A model generated the notes under the pieces. That model worked only from the letters and a program-made list of their open reading frames with translations. It was not told where the DNA came from and did no database searches. This document shows, piece by piece, positions 51,476-59,490 of a stretch of DNA of 64,000 nucleotides. The stretch covers positions 1 through 64,000 of the forward strand of contig DASXUQ010000018.1 in the NCBI GenBank assembly GCA_036504735.1, written 5' to 3'. The DNA is from a bacterium (GTDB lineage: Bacteria > Electryoneota > RPQS01). The position numbers and the translations under genes were made by a program. Numbering within the stretch: position 1 is the first letter of the stretch; each line of letters begins with the position of its first letter.

Positions 51476-51808
51476 TTACGACCGAATCATGATCAGCAGC
51501 ATCTTGAACTTCTGCACGGCTTTGACGGCGTGGGGAATATTGGCGGGCATGATAGCGGTTTGTCCGGCGGCGGTGGGAACGGATTTGCCACCGATAATCA
51601 GTTCCGCTTCACCGTCGAGCACCTGTACAATGGCGTCGAACGGCGCGGTGTGCTCGCTCAATTCCTGCCCTTTGTCGAAGGCAAACAGCGTGAGCGTGCC
51701 CGTGGGCCGTTTGATAAGGGTGCGGCTGACCACCGAGCCATCGCCATATTGTACCAGTTCGGCCAGATTCAGAGCTTCCGCAGTAGGAGCATTGTATTCT
51801 TCAGCCAT
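51476..51808 (-). CDS. Cupin-domain protein
   Basis: 110 residues. A single small cupin barrel: GTLTLFAFDKGQELSEHTAPFDAIVQVLDGEAELIIGGKSVPTAAGQTAIMPANIPHAVKA. The cupin motif 1 His is present (SEH) but the second ligand is replaced by A/D (APFDA); the motif 2 His (IPHAV) is present. Metal binding is therefore incomplete or altered. Starts two bases after the SagB-like gene stop, so the two form an operon. Confidence 0.88.
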   Translation of the reverse strand: MAEEYNAPTAEALNLAELVQYGDGSVVSRTLIKRPTGTLTLFAFDKGQELSEHTAPFDAIVQVLDGEAELIIGGKSVPTAAGQTAIMPANIPHAVKAVQKFKMLLIMIRS

Positions 51809-51810
51809 AA

Positions 51811-52443
51811 TTATCCTCGCTTTTTTCCGATTGAGACCATATAGAGGGGATCCGATTCCATGCGGAGCATCTCTTTTACCGCATCTTCATTCAAATAACC
51901 GACCGCCACCGAGCCCAGGCCCAGCGCTTCAGCCTGCAGGTGGACATTCTGCACCGCGTGTCCCATTTCCATTAGCACATAGCGCAGCGCCATGCCGCCG
52001 TACTGTTTTTCCATGCGCGCGGTCACGGTGCCAAGCACCAGATTTACGCCAACGGTTTTGATAAAGTCCTGCTTGGTGGAGAGATCGAACAGTTTCTCGC
52101 CGAAGTCTCCGAGGACGATCTGTTCGACCACATGCGCTTCCAGGCCGGGCAGATAGTGATAGATGCCGGGGGCAAGGCCGTCCACGTGGGAGACTACGGC
52201 ATAGATTTCGAGGGGGAAGATGGCGCCGGCGGACGGCACCGTGCGAAAGCCTTCTTGTGAGGTAATTCCCTGGCAGGACCAGAGCAGTTGGCTGAACTGC
52301 TGCAAGGTCAGCGGGTCGGAGGTATACTCTCGAATAGAACGGCGCACATGCAGCGCCTGTTCCACGGAAAAGGAACTTTTGAAGTTGGGCGGCGGCAGCA
52401 CAAGTGTCTTTAAGGCGCGCGCCGTGGGATGTTCAAGGGACAT
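51811..52443 (-). CDS. SagB-type nitroreductase-fold dehydrogenase
   Basis: 210 residues from the ATG at 52443 (a longer frame to 52518 runs into a GC-rich hairpin repeat). Nitroreductase/FMN-binding features: RRSIREYTSDPLTLQQFSQLLWSCQG (about 33-60), FRTVPSAGAIFPLEIYAVV (about 65-85) and MGHAVQNVHLQAEALGLGSVAVG (about 160-185). The PSAGA.FPLE motif marks the SagB/ThcOx subfamily. SagB enzymes oxidise azolines in modified peptides; here no peptide precursor, cyclodehydratase or export gene is nearby, so a stand-alone flavin oxidoreductase is likely. Confidence 0.9.
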   Translation of the reverse strand: MSLEHPTARALKTLVLPPPNFKSSFSVEQALHVRRSIREYTSDPLTLQQFSQLLWSCQGITSQEGFRTVPSAGAIFPLEIYAVVSHVDGLAPGIYHYLPGLEAHVVEQIVLGDFGEKLFDLSTKQDFIKTVGVNLVLGTVTARMEKQYGGMALRYVLMEMGHAVQNVHLQAEALGLGSVAVGYLNEDAVKEMLRMESDPLYMVSIGKKRG

Positions 52444-52470
52444 AGGTGTGTTTCCGAAAGAAAGCTTGTG

Positions 52471-52533
52471 CCACGCGGGGTAAAAACACCCCACGCGGCG
52501 GTCAGATATTCCCGGCACGCGGGAGCGTGCCGG
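52471..52533. repeat. Two GC-rich hairpins shared with other loci
   Basis: CGCGGGGTAAAAACACCCCACGCG (52474-52496) is a near match to the hairpin at 17541. CCGGCACGC-GGGA-GCGTGCCGG (about 52512-52533) resembles the 28-bp repeats at 6498. The second ends right at the stop codon of the hydrolase gene and may act as its terminator. Confidence 0.65.
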
Positions 52534-53535
52534 TCAGTGGGGGGTTGATGATAACAGAAAATTGCGGATGGCCGCCGCGTAGTTTTCGAAGCCCATCGTC
52601 TGCGGAACGTTGGTGTGCGTCGCGTCATGGATCAGGTCCAGCGTTTTCGGCGGCGGCGCGTTCTCATAGACAAGGCGGCCATTGGTTTGCCACGGCACAT
52701 AGTCATCGGCATCACCGTGGAGTTGCAGATAGGGTGTGTGGATGGCCCGGATGCGAGAGGCATTGTCCATATTGTCATCGATCACAAAACTGCCGGGCAG
52801 ATCGAGCGGCGTGGCGGTGTGGAACAGGGCTTCACCACTGGCAAAGGGCGCTTCGGCGATCAGGCAAAGCGGATAGCTGTGCGCGGAGGCGGCAGCCAGA
52901 TCTATCGAGACCACATTGCCTAAAGAGTAACCGTAAAAGAACAGCCTGGTAGTGTCTGCATGCAGGGTGTTGACCACATAATCCAGCGCCGCCCGGCCAT
53001 CGGCATACAAACCTGACGCGGACGGTGTGCCCTCGCTGCGGCCATAGCCCCGGTAATCAAAGATGAAGCAGCGGATGCCCATCTTGTAGAACAGTTCCAC
53101 GCGATCCCAGTACTCTTCGATGTTCTCCTTGTTGCCGTGGCAATAGAGCACCGTGTAGCCCGTGTCCAGACTGTCCGTGCGGAAGGTGTAGAAGCCGTAG
53201 AGCGTGTTGCCTTCGGAATCGAAGGTGTACATCGCGCGGTTGGATTCGGGGATCACCGCCGTGGACAGATCGTAGCGGTCAATCTTCTTCTGGTTGAAGA
53301 GGAAGGAATCGAGAGAGCAGGAACACAGAAGCCAGGAAACCAAGATGCCAAGAAGCCACCCCCACCCCCATCTAACTTCCCCCACCCCCATCCCAGCCTT
53401 CCCCCACTGAAGTAGGGGAAGGAGACGAGAGCAGAACCCCCTTCTGATTCCCCCTTTTTCAAAGGGGGAAGGGCAGATCGGGTCTCCCCCCTTATAATAA
53501 GGGGGGACCAAGGGGGGTGCGCTTCTCCAGCTCAT
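52534..53535 (-). CDS. α/β-hydrolase, probable lipoprotein, with repeat-derived N-terminus
   Basis: 333 residues from the ATG at 53535, which overlaps the TGA of the upstream lipoprotein gene (ATGA). The nucleophile Ser is in YGYSLGNVVS, the oxyanion region is LYCHGNKENIEEY, then DYRGYGRSEG; acid Asp in LHGDADDYVP and His in DATHTN. This order fits the Bem46/ABHD17-like serine hydrolases. Residues 5-58 (PPLVPPYYKGGDP...) are encoded by the C-run/G-run repeat, followed by a hydrophobic segment and lipobox-like WLLGILVSWLLCSC (60-73). An internal ATG (residue 49) with GGAAGG upstream lies in the repeat and is a possible alternative start giving a more usual signal. Confidence 0.87.
   Translation of the reverse strand: MSWRSAPPLVPPYYKGGDPICPSPFEKGGIRRGFCSRLLPLLQWGKAGMGVGEVRWGWGWLLGILVSWLLCSCSLDSFLFNQKKIDRYDLSTAVIPESNRAMYTFDSEGNTLYGFYTFRTDSLDTGYTVLYCHGNKENIEEYWDRVELFYKMGIRCFIFDYRGYGRSEGTPSASGLYADGRAALDYVVNTLHADTTRLFFYGYSLGNVVSIDLAAASAHSYPLCLIAEAPFASGEALFHTATPLDLPGSFVIDDNMDNASRIRAIHTPYLQLHGDADDYVPWQTNGRLVYENAPPPKTLDLIHDATHTNVPQTMGFENYAAAIRNFLLSSTPH
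53335..53520. repeat. C-run/G-run palindromic repeat, copy 4 (within coding frame)
   Basis: Contains AACCCCCTTCTGATTCCCCC, CCCCTTTTTCAAAGGGGG and CCCCCCTTATAATAAGGGGGG. Lies in the hydrolase frame directly before its hydrophobic segment. Confidence 0.85.
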
Positions 53536-54167
53536 TTCATCCCTCCCAGCTCGATGGTCAGGCCGAATTGCGGGGAGATGGCGCCGTGTTCGTTGATGCC
53601 GTGGTAATCCACCGGAGTGAAATGATTGTCGCGGTTCAACGCCAGCCACTGCAACTCACCGTAGAGGTTGAAGCGGCCCATGCGGTACGAAGTGCCCGCA
53701 TACAGCGAGGAGATGTACAGCGGATGATGGGAAAGCTGAAAGGTGTTGTGCAGTCCAGCATACGGCACCCAGCGCGCACCGATGGGATGGGCAATGGCCG
53801 CCGAAATTTCCGGATAGGCTCGCGCGGCGGTAAAATCGGAGAAGAACAGCACGTCTGCCGTAACCGACGGAACCCAGCGGTTGGTCGGTAGTTGGGGGAA
53901 ATAGGTGAGGCCGGGAGTGATTCCCAGGAACTTGAAGGCTGCCGCCAGCACATGCAGATCCGCATGGGCATCGAGGCGGTCGGTGATGCCGTAGGTGGCG
54001 CCCGCCATGGCATAGGGAATGGGAATCACCGCGCCGTAGGCGTTGACGAGCGGGCCGCCCACCGACGCGCTGGCCTGCATCCGCCCTGCTCCCACCGGCA
54101 GGTTGTGCATCTGCGCACCGCAGCCGATGACAAAAAGAAGGGGTAGAATAACGAAGAGTTTTAGCAT
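53532..54167 (-). CDS. Probable outer-membrane lipoprotein with β-barrel-like pattern
   Basis: 211 residues from the ATG at 54167; the longer frame to 54206 adds no ribosome-binding site. Lipobox LLFVIGCGAQ puts the lipidated Cys at about 16. The remainder alternates short strands (ASASVGGPLVNAYGAVIPIPYAMAGATYGITDRLDAHADLHV..., WVPYAGLHNTFQLSHHPLYISSLYAGTSYRMGRFNLYGELQWLALN). Family unknown. The stop overlaps the start of the hydrolase gene (ATGA), which supports a two-gene operon. Confidence 0.82.
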   Translation of the reverse strand: MLKLFVILPLLFVIGCGAQMHNLPVGAGRMQASASVGGPLVNAYGAVIPIPYAMAGATYGITDRLDAHADLHVLAAAFKFLGITPGLTYFPQLPTNRWVPSVTADVLFFSDFTAARAYPEISAAIAHPIGARWVPYAGLHNTFQLSHHPLYISSLYAGTSYRMGRFNLYGELQWLALNRDNHFTPVDYHGINEHGAISPQFGLTIELGGMK

Positions 54168-54224
54168 TCTGATCGCCGGATTAAGTGGCCGGTCCCATCC
54201 TGCCACATGTCGCGTGCGCCCATA

Positions 54225-54244
54225 CGGCGGGACAGAGCCCGCCG
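54225..54244. repeat. GC-rich palindrome near CCTAC
   Basis: GGCGGG-ACAGA-GCCCGCC followed by GCCTAC; same style as 48821 and 31968. Confidence 0.5.
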
Positions 54245-54293
54245 CCTACTCTAATGGTGTAACATACAACTTTCGGGGAACATCGGCAACTGG

Positions 54294-54322
54294 TTGCTTT
54301 TCTTGCTCGCTTTAGGTACTTT
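54294..54322 (+). promoter_or_regulatory. Promoter of the aldehyde dehydrogenase gene
   Basis: TTGCTT (54294-54299), 17 bases, TACTTT (54317-54322), about 50 bases before the ATG at 54372. Confidence 0.55.
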
Positions 54323-54371
54323 ACAACTGAAGTAAATTCCTACATCTTATACAATCTCAAGAGAATAGCTC

Positions 54372-55814
54372 ATGGCTGACCTCTTTCCTTTGGTGGTTCC
54401 GGGAGCGGCCACACGCGGCAAACCGCTCGAGGTGCATGCACCTTATGACGGCCATCTGATTGCCACCTGCGAAACGGCGGATTGGGCTGCCGCGGACAAG
54501 GCTCTTTCTACGGCTGAAGCACTCTATCGCCATCGCGATCAGTGGCTGCCACTACCGGAACGGCTGGCCATTCTGAACGGGCTGATGAGCCTGCTGCAAC
54601 AGCATCAGGAAGAATTGGCCTTGGAAGCGGCCCGCGAAGGCGGAAAGCCGCTGATGGATTCGCGGATTGAAGCGGCTCGCGCCGTGGACAGCATCCGCGT
54701 GTGCATCGAGACCATGCGCACGGACTACGGGCACGGCATTCCCATGAATCTGAATGCGGCCTCCAAGAACCGTCTGGCAGTGACGCGCTTCGAGCCCATT
54801 GGCCCGGTGCTGGCGCTCAGCGCCTTCAATCATCCGCTGAATCTGATTGCCCATCAGGTCGGCCCGGCCATTGCCGCGGGCTGCCCGTGTATTGTCAAAC
54901 CCGCCGAGGCCACGCCGCTCTCCTGCATCCGCTTTGTGCGCATGCTTTATGAAGCAGGTTTGCCCGAGGAGTGGTGCCAGTGTGTGATTGCCGAAAATCT
55001 CGACGTGGTGCAGAAAATGGTGGCCGATCCGCGTGTGGCGTTTGTGTCGTTCATCGGCAGTGCGCGTGTGGGCTGGATGCTGCGCTCGACGCTGGCTCCT
55101 GGAACGCGCGTGGCCTTGGAGCACGGCGGTGTGGCTCCGGTGATCGTATCTTCAGATGCCAGCCTCGAAGAGGCCGTGCCGATGATTGCCAAGGGTGGGT
55201 TCTATCATGCGGGGCAGGTGTGCGTGTCGGTGCAGCGGGTGTTTGTGCACGAATCCATTGCTCACAGTTTTGCCGAAAAGCTGGCGGAGCGGGCAAAGAA
55301 AATGAAGATCGGCGATCCGACCTTGCCGGAGACGGAGATCGGCCCGCTGATCCGCAAGAGCGAAGTGGGGCGCGTGGACGAGTGGATCAAGGAAGCGGTG
55401 CAGGGTGGCGCGGAATTGCTGTGCGGGGGGAAGAAAATCTCAGATTCCTGCTATGAAGCGACGGTGCTGTACAATCCTCCGGCGCAGGCGCGCGTAACCC
55501 GGGAAGAGGTGTTTGGTCCCGTGGTGTGCGTGTATCCCTTTGCAGATCTTGACGAAGCGATTGCGCGCGCCAATGATTCGCCGTTTGCGTTTCAGTCGGC
55601 GGTGTTCACCAAAAATCTCGACACGGCGCTTCGCTGCTATGCGCGGCTGAAGTCCTCAGCGGTGATGGTCAATGATCACACCGCCTTCCGCGTGGATTGG
55701 ATGCCGTTTGCCGGTCTTGAGCAGTCCGGCCACGGCGTGGGCGGCATCCCGTATACGATCCGGGATATGCAGATCGAAAAGATGCTGGTCATCCATTCAC
55801 CGGGACTGGCGTGA
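54372..55814 (+). CDS. NAD(P)-dependent aldehyde dehydrogenase
   Basis: 480 residues; ATG behind AAGAG. NAD-binding FEPIGPVLALSAFNHPLNLI (about 140-160), the catalytic Glu in VALEHGG (about 250) and the catalytic Cys in FYHAGQVCVSVQRVFVH (about 283). The C-terminal end matches the ALDH oligomerisation region. Similar to the lactaldehyde/succinate-semialdehyde subgroup, which has this GQVCVSVQR form; the exact aldehyde is not determinable. The downstream gene starts within its stop codon. Confidence 0.94.
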   Translation: MADLFPLVVPGAATRGKPLEVHAPYDGHLIATCETADWAAADKALSTAEALYRHRDQWLPLPERLAILNGLMSLLQQHQEELALEAAREGGKPLMDSRIEAARAVDSIRVCIETMRTDYGHGIPMNLNAASKNRLAVTRFEPIGPVLALSAFNHPLNLIAHQVGPAIAAGCPCIVKPAEATPLSCIRFVRMLYEAGLPEEWCQCVIAENLDVVQKMVADPRVAFVSFIGSARVGWMLRSTLAPGTRVALEHGGVAPVIVSSDASLEEAVPMIAKGGFYHAGQVCVSVQRVFVHESIAHSFAEKLAERAKKMKIGDPTLPETEIGPLIRKSEVGRVDEWIKEAVQGGAELLCGGKKISDSCYEATVLYNPPAQARVTREEVFGPVVCVYPFADLDEAIARANDSPFAFQSAVFTKNLDTALRCYARLKSSAVMVNDHTAFRVDWMPFAGLEQSGHGVGGIPYTIRDMQIEKMLVIHSPGLA

Positions 55815-56848
55815 AGCTAAAAGACAAAATACCAAAAGGCCCAAAAGCCCAAAGGCGGATTCCAGTTGGATTTTTGGCATTCGGGCTTTTGGGCTTTTGT
55901 TCCTCCCTTTTCGCGGCTTCGCCGTTTGATCATTACGCGGCGTTGCTGGATACTCTGTGCGGATCACATTATGCGGCGGGGGATTCGATTGCGGCGCAGA
56001 TCGAGCAGGAGAATCCGGGACATCCGGCGGCGATGCTGGCACACGCGGGGGTGAAGGCGTTCTATGCGGTGGACATTACCGGCGGAAGTGAAGACATTGA
56101 TGTGCTGGCCATGCTCGATTCGGTGGTGCACAGGGCCGAAGAATACAAGGAGCATCCCGGCGAGGATCAGGCGTCGCTGTCGTTTATCCGTGGCTGTGCG
56201 CTGTTTGGACGGGGACTGATTCTCTCGCGGCAGGGGAAAGTGATGCAAGGCATTCCGCTGGTGGTGAGAGCACGGCGGGAGTTCGGGCATGTGATCGATC
56301 TCAAATCGGATTTCTATGATGCCTATTTGGGGCGCGGCGCTTTCCGGTATGTGAAGGTGGTGTTTCTATCCAAGTACGACCCCTTCCGCCTGGTGACCAA
56401 TGAAGCCGAGGCGCGGCACGATGTGGATATTGCCGTGCGCAGCGCGACCTTCACGCACTGGCTGGCGGTAGATCTCTTGGCGTGGTTGGGACCGTCGCGC
56501 AAGCAGTTTGCTCTGACAGACAGTCTGTGTGCCGTCGGCCTCGAACGCTTTCCCGAATCGCGCACCTTTCTTTGGCCGCTCAGTTTCTCCCTGATGGACC
56601 AGCATAAATACGCGGACGCGGAGAAGGTTTGTCTCGATCTATTGCACCAGTACCAGCAGATCCCGGAAGATCACGGCTTTGAGTTGCTCTGGCTGTATGA
56701 TTGGCTGACGGTCTGCGCCGATAGTCAGGGCCGTTCGGATGACGCCTTTTCTTACGCTCAAGCCGGTTTGGCCGTGCCGCATTCGCCGTTTTCTGCCGTT
56801 CAGCGCAAGGACCAGCTTCGAAGGATGCGGGAGCGCGTGAACCGCTGA
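55811..56848 (+). CDS. Secreted TPR-like helical repeat protein
   Basis: 345 residues; GTG start overlapping the TGA of the aldehyde dehydrogenase (GTGA). The N-terminus has a basic stretch with KPKGPKAQ-like composition and a hydrophobic FLAFGLLGFCSSLFAAS signal (about 19-36); both parts are encoded by the two arms of an inverted micro-repeat (55833-55899). The rest is helical with paired A/L-rich helices resembling TPR (AMLAHAGVKAFYAVD, LSFIRGCALFGRGLILSRQG, AYLGRGAFRYVKVVFLSKYDPF, ADAEKVCLDLLHQYQQIPEDHGFELLWLYDWL). Function unknown; probably a periplasmic scaffold. It is co-translated with the dehydrogenase, whose relation to it is unclear. Confidence 0.82.
   Translation: MKLKDKIPKGPKAQRRIPVGFLAFGLLGFCSSLFAASPFDHYAALLDTLCGSHYAAGDSIAAQIEQENPGHPAAMLAHAGVKAFYAVDITGGSEDIDVLAMLDSVVHRAEEYKEHPGEDQASLSFIRGCALFGRGLILSRQGKVMQGIPLVVRARREFGHVIDLKSDFYDAYLGRGAFRYVKVVFLSKYDPFRLVTNEAEARHDVDIAVRSATFTHWLAVDLLAWLGPSRKQFALTDSLCAVGLERFPESRTFLWPLSFSLMDQHKYADAEKVCLDLLHQYQQIPEDHGFELLWLYDWLTVCADSQGRSDDAFSYAQAGLAVPHSPFSAVQRKDQLRRMRERVNR
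55833..55899. repeat. Inverted micro-repeat in the signal-peptide region
   Basis: CCAAAAGGCCCAAAAGCCC (55832-55850) is nearly the reverse complement of GGGCTTTTGGGCTTTTG (55883-55899). It would form an mRNA hairpin 20 codons into the gene. Related units: 41591, 47413. Confidence 0.75.
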
Positions 56849-56888
56849 TCCGATCACACCTGCTTGAAGAGGCTATTTCGAATGTTAT

Positions 56889-56918
56889 AGAGGCACCCTC
56901 GGGGATGCCTCTTTTTTG
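56889..56918 (+). terminator. Terminator of the aldehyde dehydrogenase operon
   Basis: Stem AGAGGCACCC / GGGATGCCTCT with one bulged base, followed by TTTTTTG. Confidence 0.85.
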
Positions 56919-57045
56919 TTGGCAAATATGCGGAATTATGCACAAAAGCAAAGTCTGACGGATAATTCACATACAGTCGGCTCAGGACACAATAGGATAA
57001 ATGGCATATAGATGTCGTATTTATAGTTATCTAAGCCCGCGACAC

Positions 57046-57074
57046 TTGACAAGTGGATGCAATTATCATAATAT
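57046..57074 (+). promoter_or_regulatory. Promoter of CxxxCH gene 1
   Basis: TTGACA (57046-57051), 17 bases, TAATAT (57069-57074). About 95 bases before the ATG at 57169. Confidence 0.75.
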
Positions 57075-57168
57075 TAATGCGAGCTTATTTTTTCGTCACG
57101 CAATTGTGGAAGCCTATAGAATATCGGATTTTTGATATGTTATGGAATTAAAGCGCGAGGAGAGAGCC

Positions 57169-58158
57169 ATGCGGTTGTTGAGTCTGTTGATGATGTTGGG
57201 AATGAGTGTAGTGGTGGCCTTTGGCCACACAACCTACACCGGTTATTCCGGGGCACCGGGGAGAAGTACCTGTGCTTCATCCTGTCATGGCTCCGGTACG
57301 GGGACAATCACGGTGAGCGGCTTCCCCACCAGTTACACTCCGGGGCAGGCGTACACGGTGACCGTCTCCCGCACGGGCACGACGGCGATTGCCAACTTCA
57401 ATGCTTCCTGTCGCGTGGGCACAGGTTCGACCAATGCCGGAACTATCGCCGCCGGGACAGCCACATCCACTTATAATGCGACGGGCGAAACCAACGGAGT
57501 TCACTTCACCGCCGGGCAGCAGGCGCTGGGCACGTTCTCGTGGACGGCACCGGTTGCCGGGACGGGGACGGTGCGGCTCTATCTGGGTGGACATCAGGGG
57601 ACAACCCCCGACGATCCGAACAATGCTTTTGTGCTGGTGGCTACAGAAGCGGTTCCTCCTCCCGGAGCGGCGACTAACCCGTCTCCGGCAGATAATGCCA
57701 TCGGCGTCGCAATGAGTCCCGCCTTGAGTTGGACTGCAGGAGCGGGAGCTGTGTCACATGATGTTTACTTTGGCAACAGCAATCCGCCGGCGTTCATCGG
57801 CAATCAGGCCGGGACAGCCTACTCTCCGGGAATGCTGAACGGCGGAGCCACTTATTTCTGGCGGATTGACGAGCAGGGTCCGGGCGGAACTACCGCCGGT
57901 GCTGTGTGGCAGTTTACGACGATGGTTACCGGACTCATGCCGCCGCAGAATTTAGTCATTTTGCAGGATCAGCCGCTGGTGCGGCTCTTCTGGAATCCTG
58001 CGCCGATTTCTACAACCTACATTGTTTACCGTGGTACCAGTTATGGTTCGGCCATGAGTGCCATTGGGTTTACGGCGGATACGTCCTTTGTGGACAGCAG
58101 CGGGCTCGCAAGTCCAGATCTTAAAGCTTTTTACTCCGTGACTGCATCCACACCATAG
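57169..58158 (+). CDS. Exported choice-of-anchor V-like protein with CxxxCH motif, copy 1
   Basis: 329 residues from the ATG at 57169 behind GGAGAGAG; an earlier ATG at 57142 has no such site and would add a charged stretch. Signal peptide 1-20. TGYSGAPGRSTCASSCHGSG (about 24-43) contains C-x3-C-H instead of the usual haem CxxCH. It is followed by a β-domain (TITVSGFPTSYTPGQAYTVTVSR..., about 45-150) of the choice-of-anchor V/reelin-like type. An FnIII-like domain with the HDVYFGNSNPP...ATYFWRIDEQ pattern (about 165-255) and a second one end the protein. No T9SS tail is present. Function unknown. Confidence 0.85.
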   Translation: MRLLSLLMMLGMSVVVAFGHTTYTGYSGAPGRSTCASSCHGSGTGTITVSGFPTSYTPGQAYTVTVSRTGTTAIANFNASCRVGTGSTNAGTIAAGTATSTYNATGETNGVHFTAGQQALGTFSWTAPVAGTGTVRLYLGGHQGTTPDDPNNAFVLVATEAVPPPGAATNPSPADNAIGVAMSPALSWTAGAGAVSHDVYFGNSNPPAFIGNQAGTAYSPGMLNGGATYFWRIDEQGPGGTTAGAVWQFTTMVTGLMPPQNLVILQDQPLVRLFWNPAPISTTYIVYRGTSYGSAMSAIGFTADTSFVDSSGLASPDLKAFYSVTASTP

Positions 58159-58184
58159 GTCTGGATTTCTGTGCTCGAGTGTCA

Positions 58185-58217
58185 GAAGGAGTCCCTCCCC
58201 GGGGGCTCCTTCCCGTT
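58185..58217 (+). terminator. Terminator-like hairpin after CxxxCH gene 1
   Basis: Stem GAAGGAG / CTCCTTC with a C/G-rich inner part (58185-58212), followed by CCGTTTGTT. Confidence 0.65.
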
Positions 58218-58289
58218 TGTTCAATGAATGAGAGACAGGTTAAAATCGTACATACAACTCTCATTCAGCGATTATTTTACAGAACACTC

Positions 58290-58318
58290 TTGACATCTTT
58301 ATCCACATAGCATAGTTT
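58290..58318 (+). promoter_or_regulatory. Promoter of CxxxCH gene 2
   Basis: TTGACA (58290-58295), 17 bases, TAGTTT (58313-58318), preceded by ACTC as in gene 3. Confidence 0.75.
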
Positions 58319-58395
58319 ATAGGTGGCTGCAGGGTCTCCTGTTCAGTGGCACATGGTGAAAAAGCGGATGCAGGACAGGATGAAAGGAGAACCCT

Positions 58396-59400
58396 ATGCG
58401 AACACGGTTTGCAGTCTGGATGCTGATTGGCTTGTTTTCAGCCTCACCGGCCTTTTGCCACCATTACTATACGGGATATTCCAATGCTCCGGGCAGTTCG
58501 GGGAGCTGCGCGGGGAGTTGTCATGGCGCGGCGGGCGGAACAGTCTCGGTAACCGGATTTCCCAGCACCTACACGCCGGGGCAGACCTACCTGATTCATG
58601 TCGCCCACGGCGACGGCGGAGTGATTGCCAATTTCAACAGTTCCTGCCGCATCGGCACAGGGAGTGCGAACGCCGGGAGCATGGCGGGCGTGGGAAATAC
58701 GCAGACCTACAGTGCTACGGGTGAGACGAGCGGCGTAGCCATGATGAATGCTTTTCAGGATACCGCCAGCTTTGCCTGGACGGCGCCTCCTGCGGGAACA
58801 GGAACGGTGCGGCTCTATCTGGCAGCGCATCAGAGTCTGACCGCTTCGGGATTGAACTCCGCGCTTGTACAAATTGCCGGTGAGATCGCGCCGCCTGACG
58901 CGGCAAGCAATCCCTATCCGGCCAACAGCGAAACAAGCATCTCCCGCGATCCGGTTCTGACGTGGGCCGCAGGATCCGGGGCGACTTCGCACGATGTCTA
59001 CTTCGGGACAAACAACACGCCGCCGTTGATTGGCAATCAGACGACATTGACGTACAGTCCGAGTAACCTTGCAGCGGGCACAGTCTACTATTGGCATGTT
59101 AATGAGCGCAACGGCGCCGGCGCCACCGCCGGGCCGCTCTGGTCCTTCACGACGACCACCGGCACCCTCGCATCGCCGCAGGCACTGGTGGTATTGGCAG
59201 AGCAGCCCCTGATCCGGCTGAACTGGAGACGGGTGAACGGCGCCGGCAGCTACAAGATTTATCGCGCCTCCACACCGGAAGTTCTGCCGATTCCCGTCAA
59301 TCTTGTTGGTTCGACAGCAGACACGACGTACACAGACGCAAACGCGCTGACCCAGCCAGCACTCCGGGAGTTTTACACGGTGACGGCAGTTCAGCCGTAG
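58396..59400 (+). CDS. Exported choice-of-anchor V-like protein with CxxxCH motif, copy 2
   Basis: 334 residues; ATG behind AAAGGAG. Signal peptide 1-21. The CxxxCH region reads TGYSNAPGSSGSCAGSCHGA (about 26-45). The adjoining β-domain (TVSVTGFPSTYTPGQTYLIHV...) matches copies 1 and 3 over about 110 residues. Then come the DVYFG-type FnIII domain (SHDVYFGTNNTPPLIGNQ...TVYYWHVNERNGAG) and a final FnIII-like domain (PLIRLNWRRVNGAGSYKIYR). It has the same domain order as copy 1 and also lacks a sorting tail; most divergence is in the last domain. Confidence 0.85.
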   Translation: MRTRFAVWMLIGLFSASPAFCHHYYTGYSNAPGSSGSCAGSCHGAAGGTVSVTGFPSTYTPGQTYLIHVAHGDGGVIANFNSSCRIGTGSANAGSMAGVGNTQTYSATGETSGVAMMNAFQDTASFAWTAPPAGTGTVRLYLAAHQSLTASGLNSALVQIAGEIAPPDAASNPYPANSETSISRDPVLTWAAGSGATSHDVYFGTNNTPPLIGNQTTLTYSPSNLAAGTVYYWHVNERNGAGATAGPLWSFTTTTGTLASPQALVVLAEQPLIRLNWRRVNGAGSYKIYRASTPEVLPIPVNLVGSTADTTYTDANALTQPALREFYTVTAVQP

Positions 59401-59429
59401 CCATTAGTTTCAATATTTTGATATAATAA

Positions 59430-59459
59430 AGGCTATCCCGGCGGATAGCCTGTTTTTTT
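59430..59459 (+). terminator. Terminator of CxxxCH gene 2
   Basis: 9-bp stem AGGCTATCC / GGATAGCCT with a CGGC loop, followed by GTTTTTTT. Confidence 0.9.
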
Positions 59460-59490
59460 ATCTATGACTCATTTTTGTTCGGTTCTACTC

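Noticed and set aside
51811-52518. SagB-like gene as part of a thiazole/oxazole-modified peptide cluster
   Set aside because: No precursor peptide, cyclodehydratase (YcaO) or exporter is nearby; neighbours are a cupin and a hydrolase.
57142-57168. ATG at 57142 as start of CxxxCH gene 1
   Set aside because: Adds KREERA-type charged residues before the signal peptide and has no ribosome-binding site; 57169 has GGAGAG.
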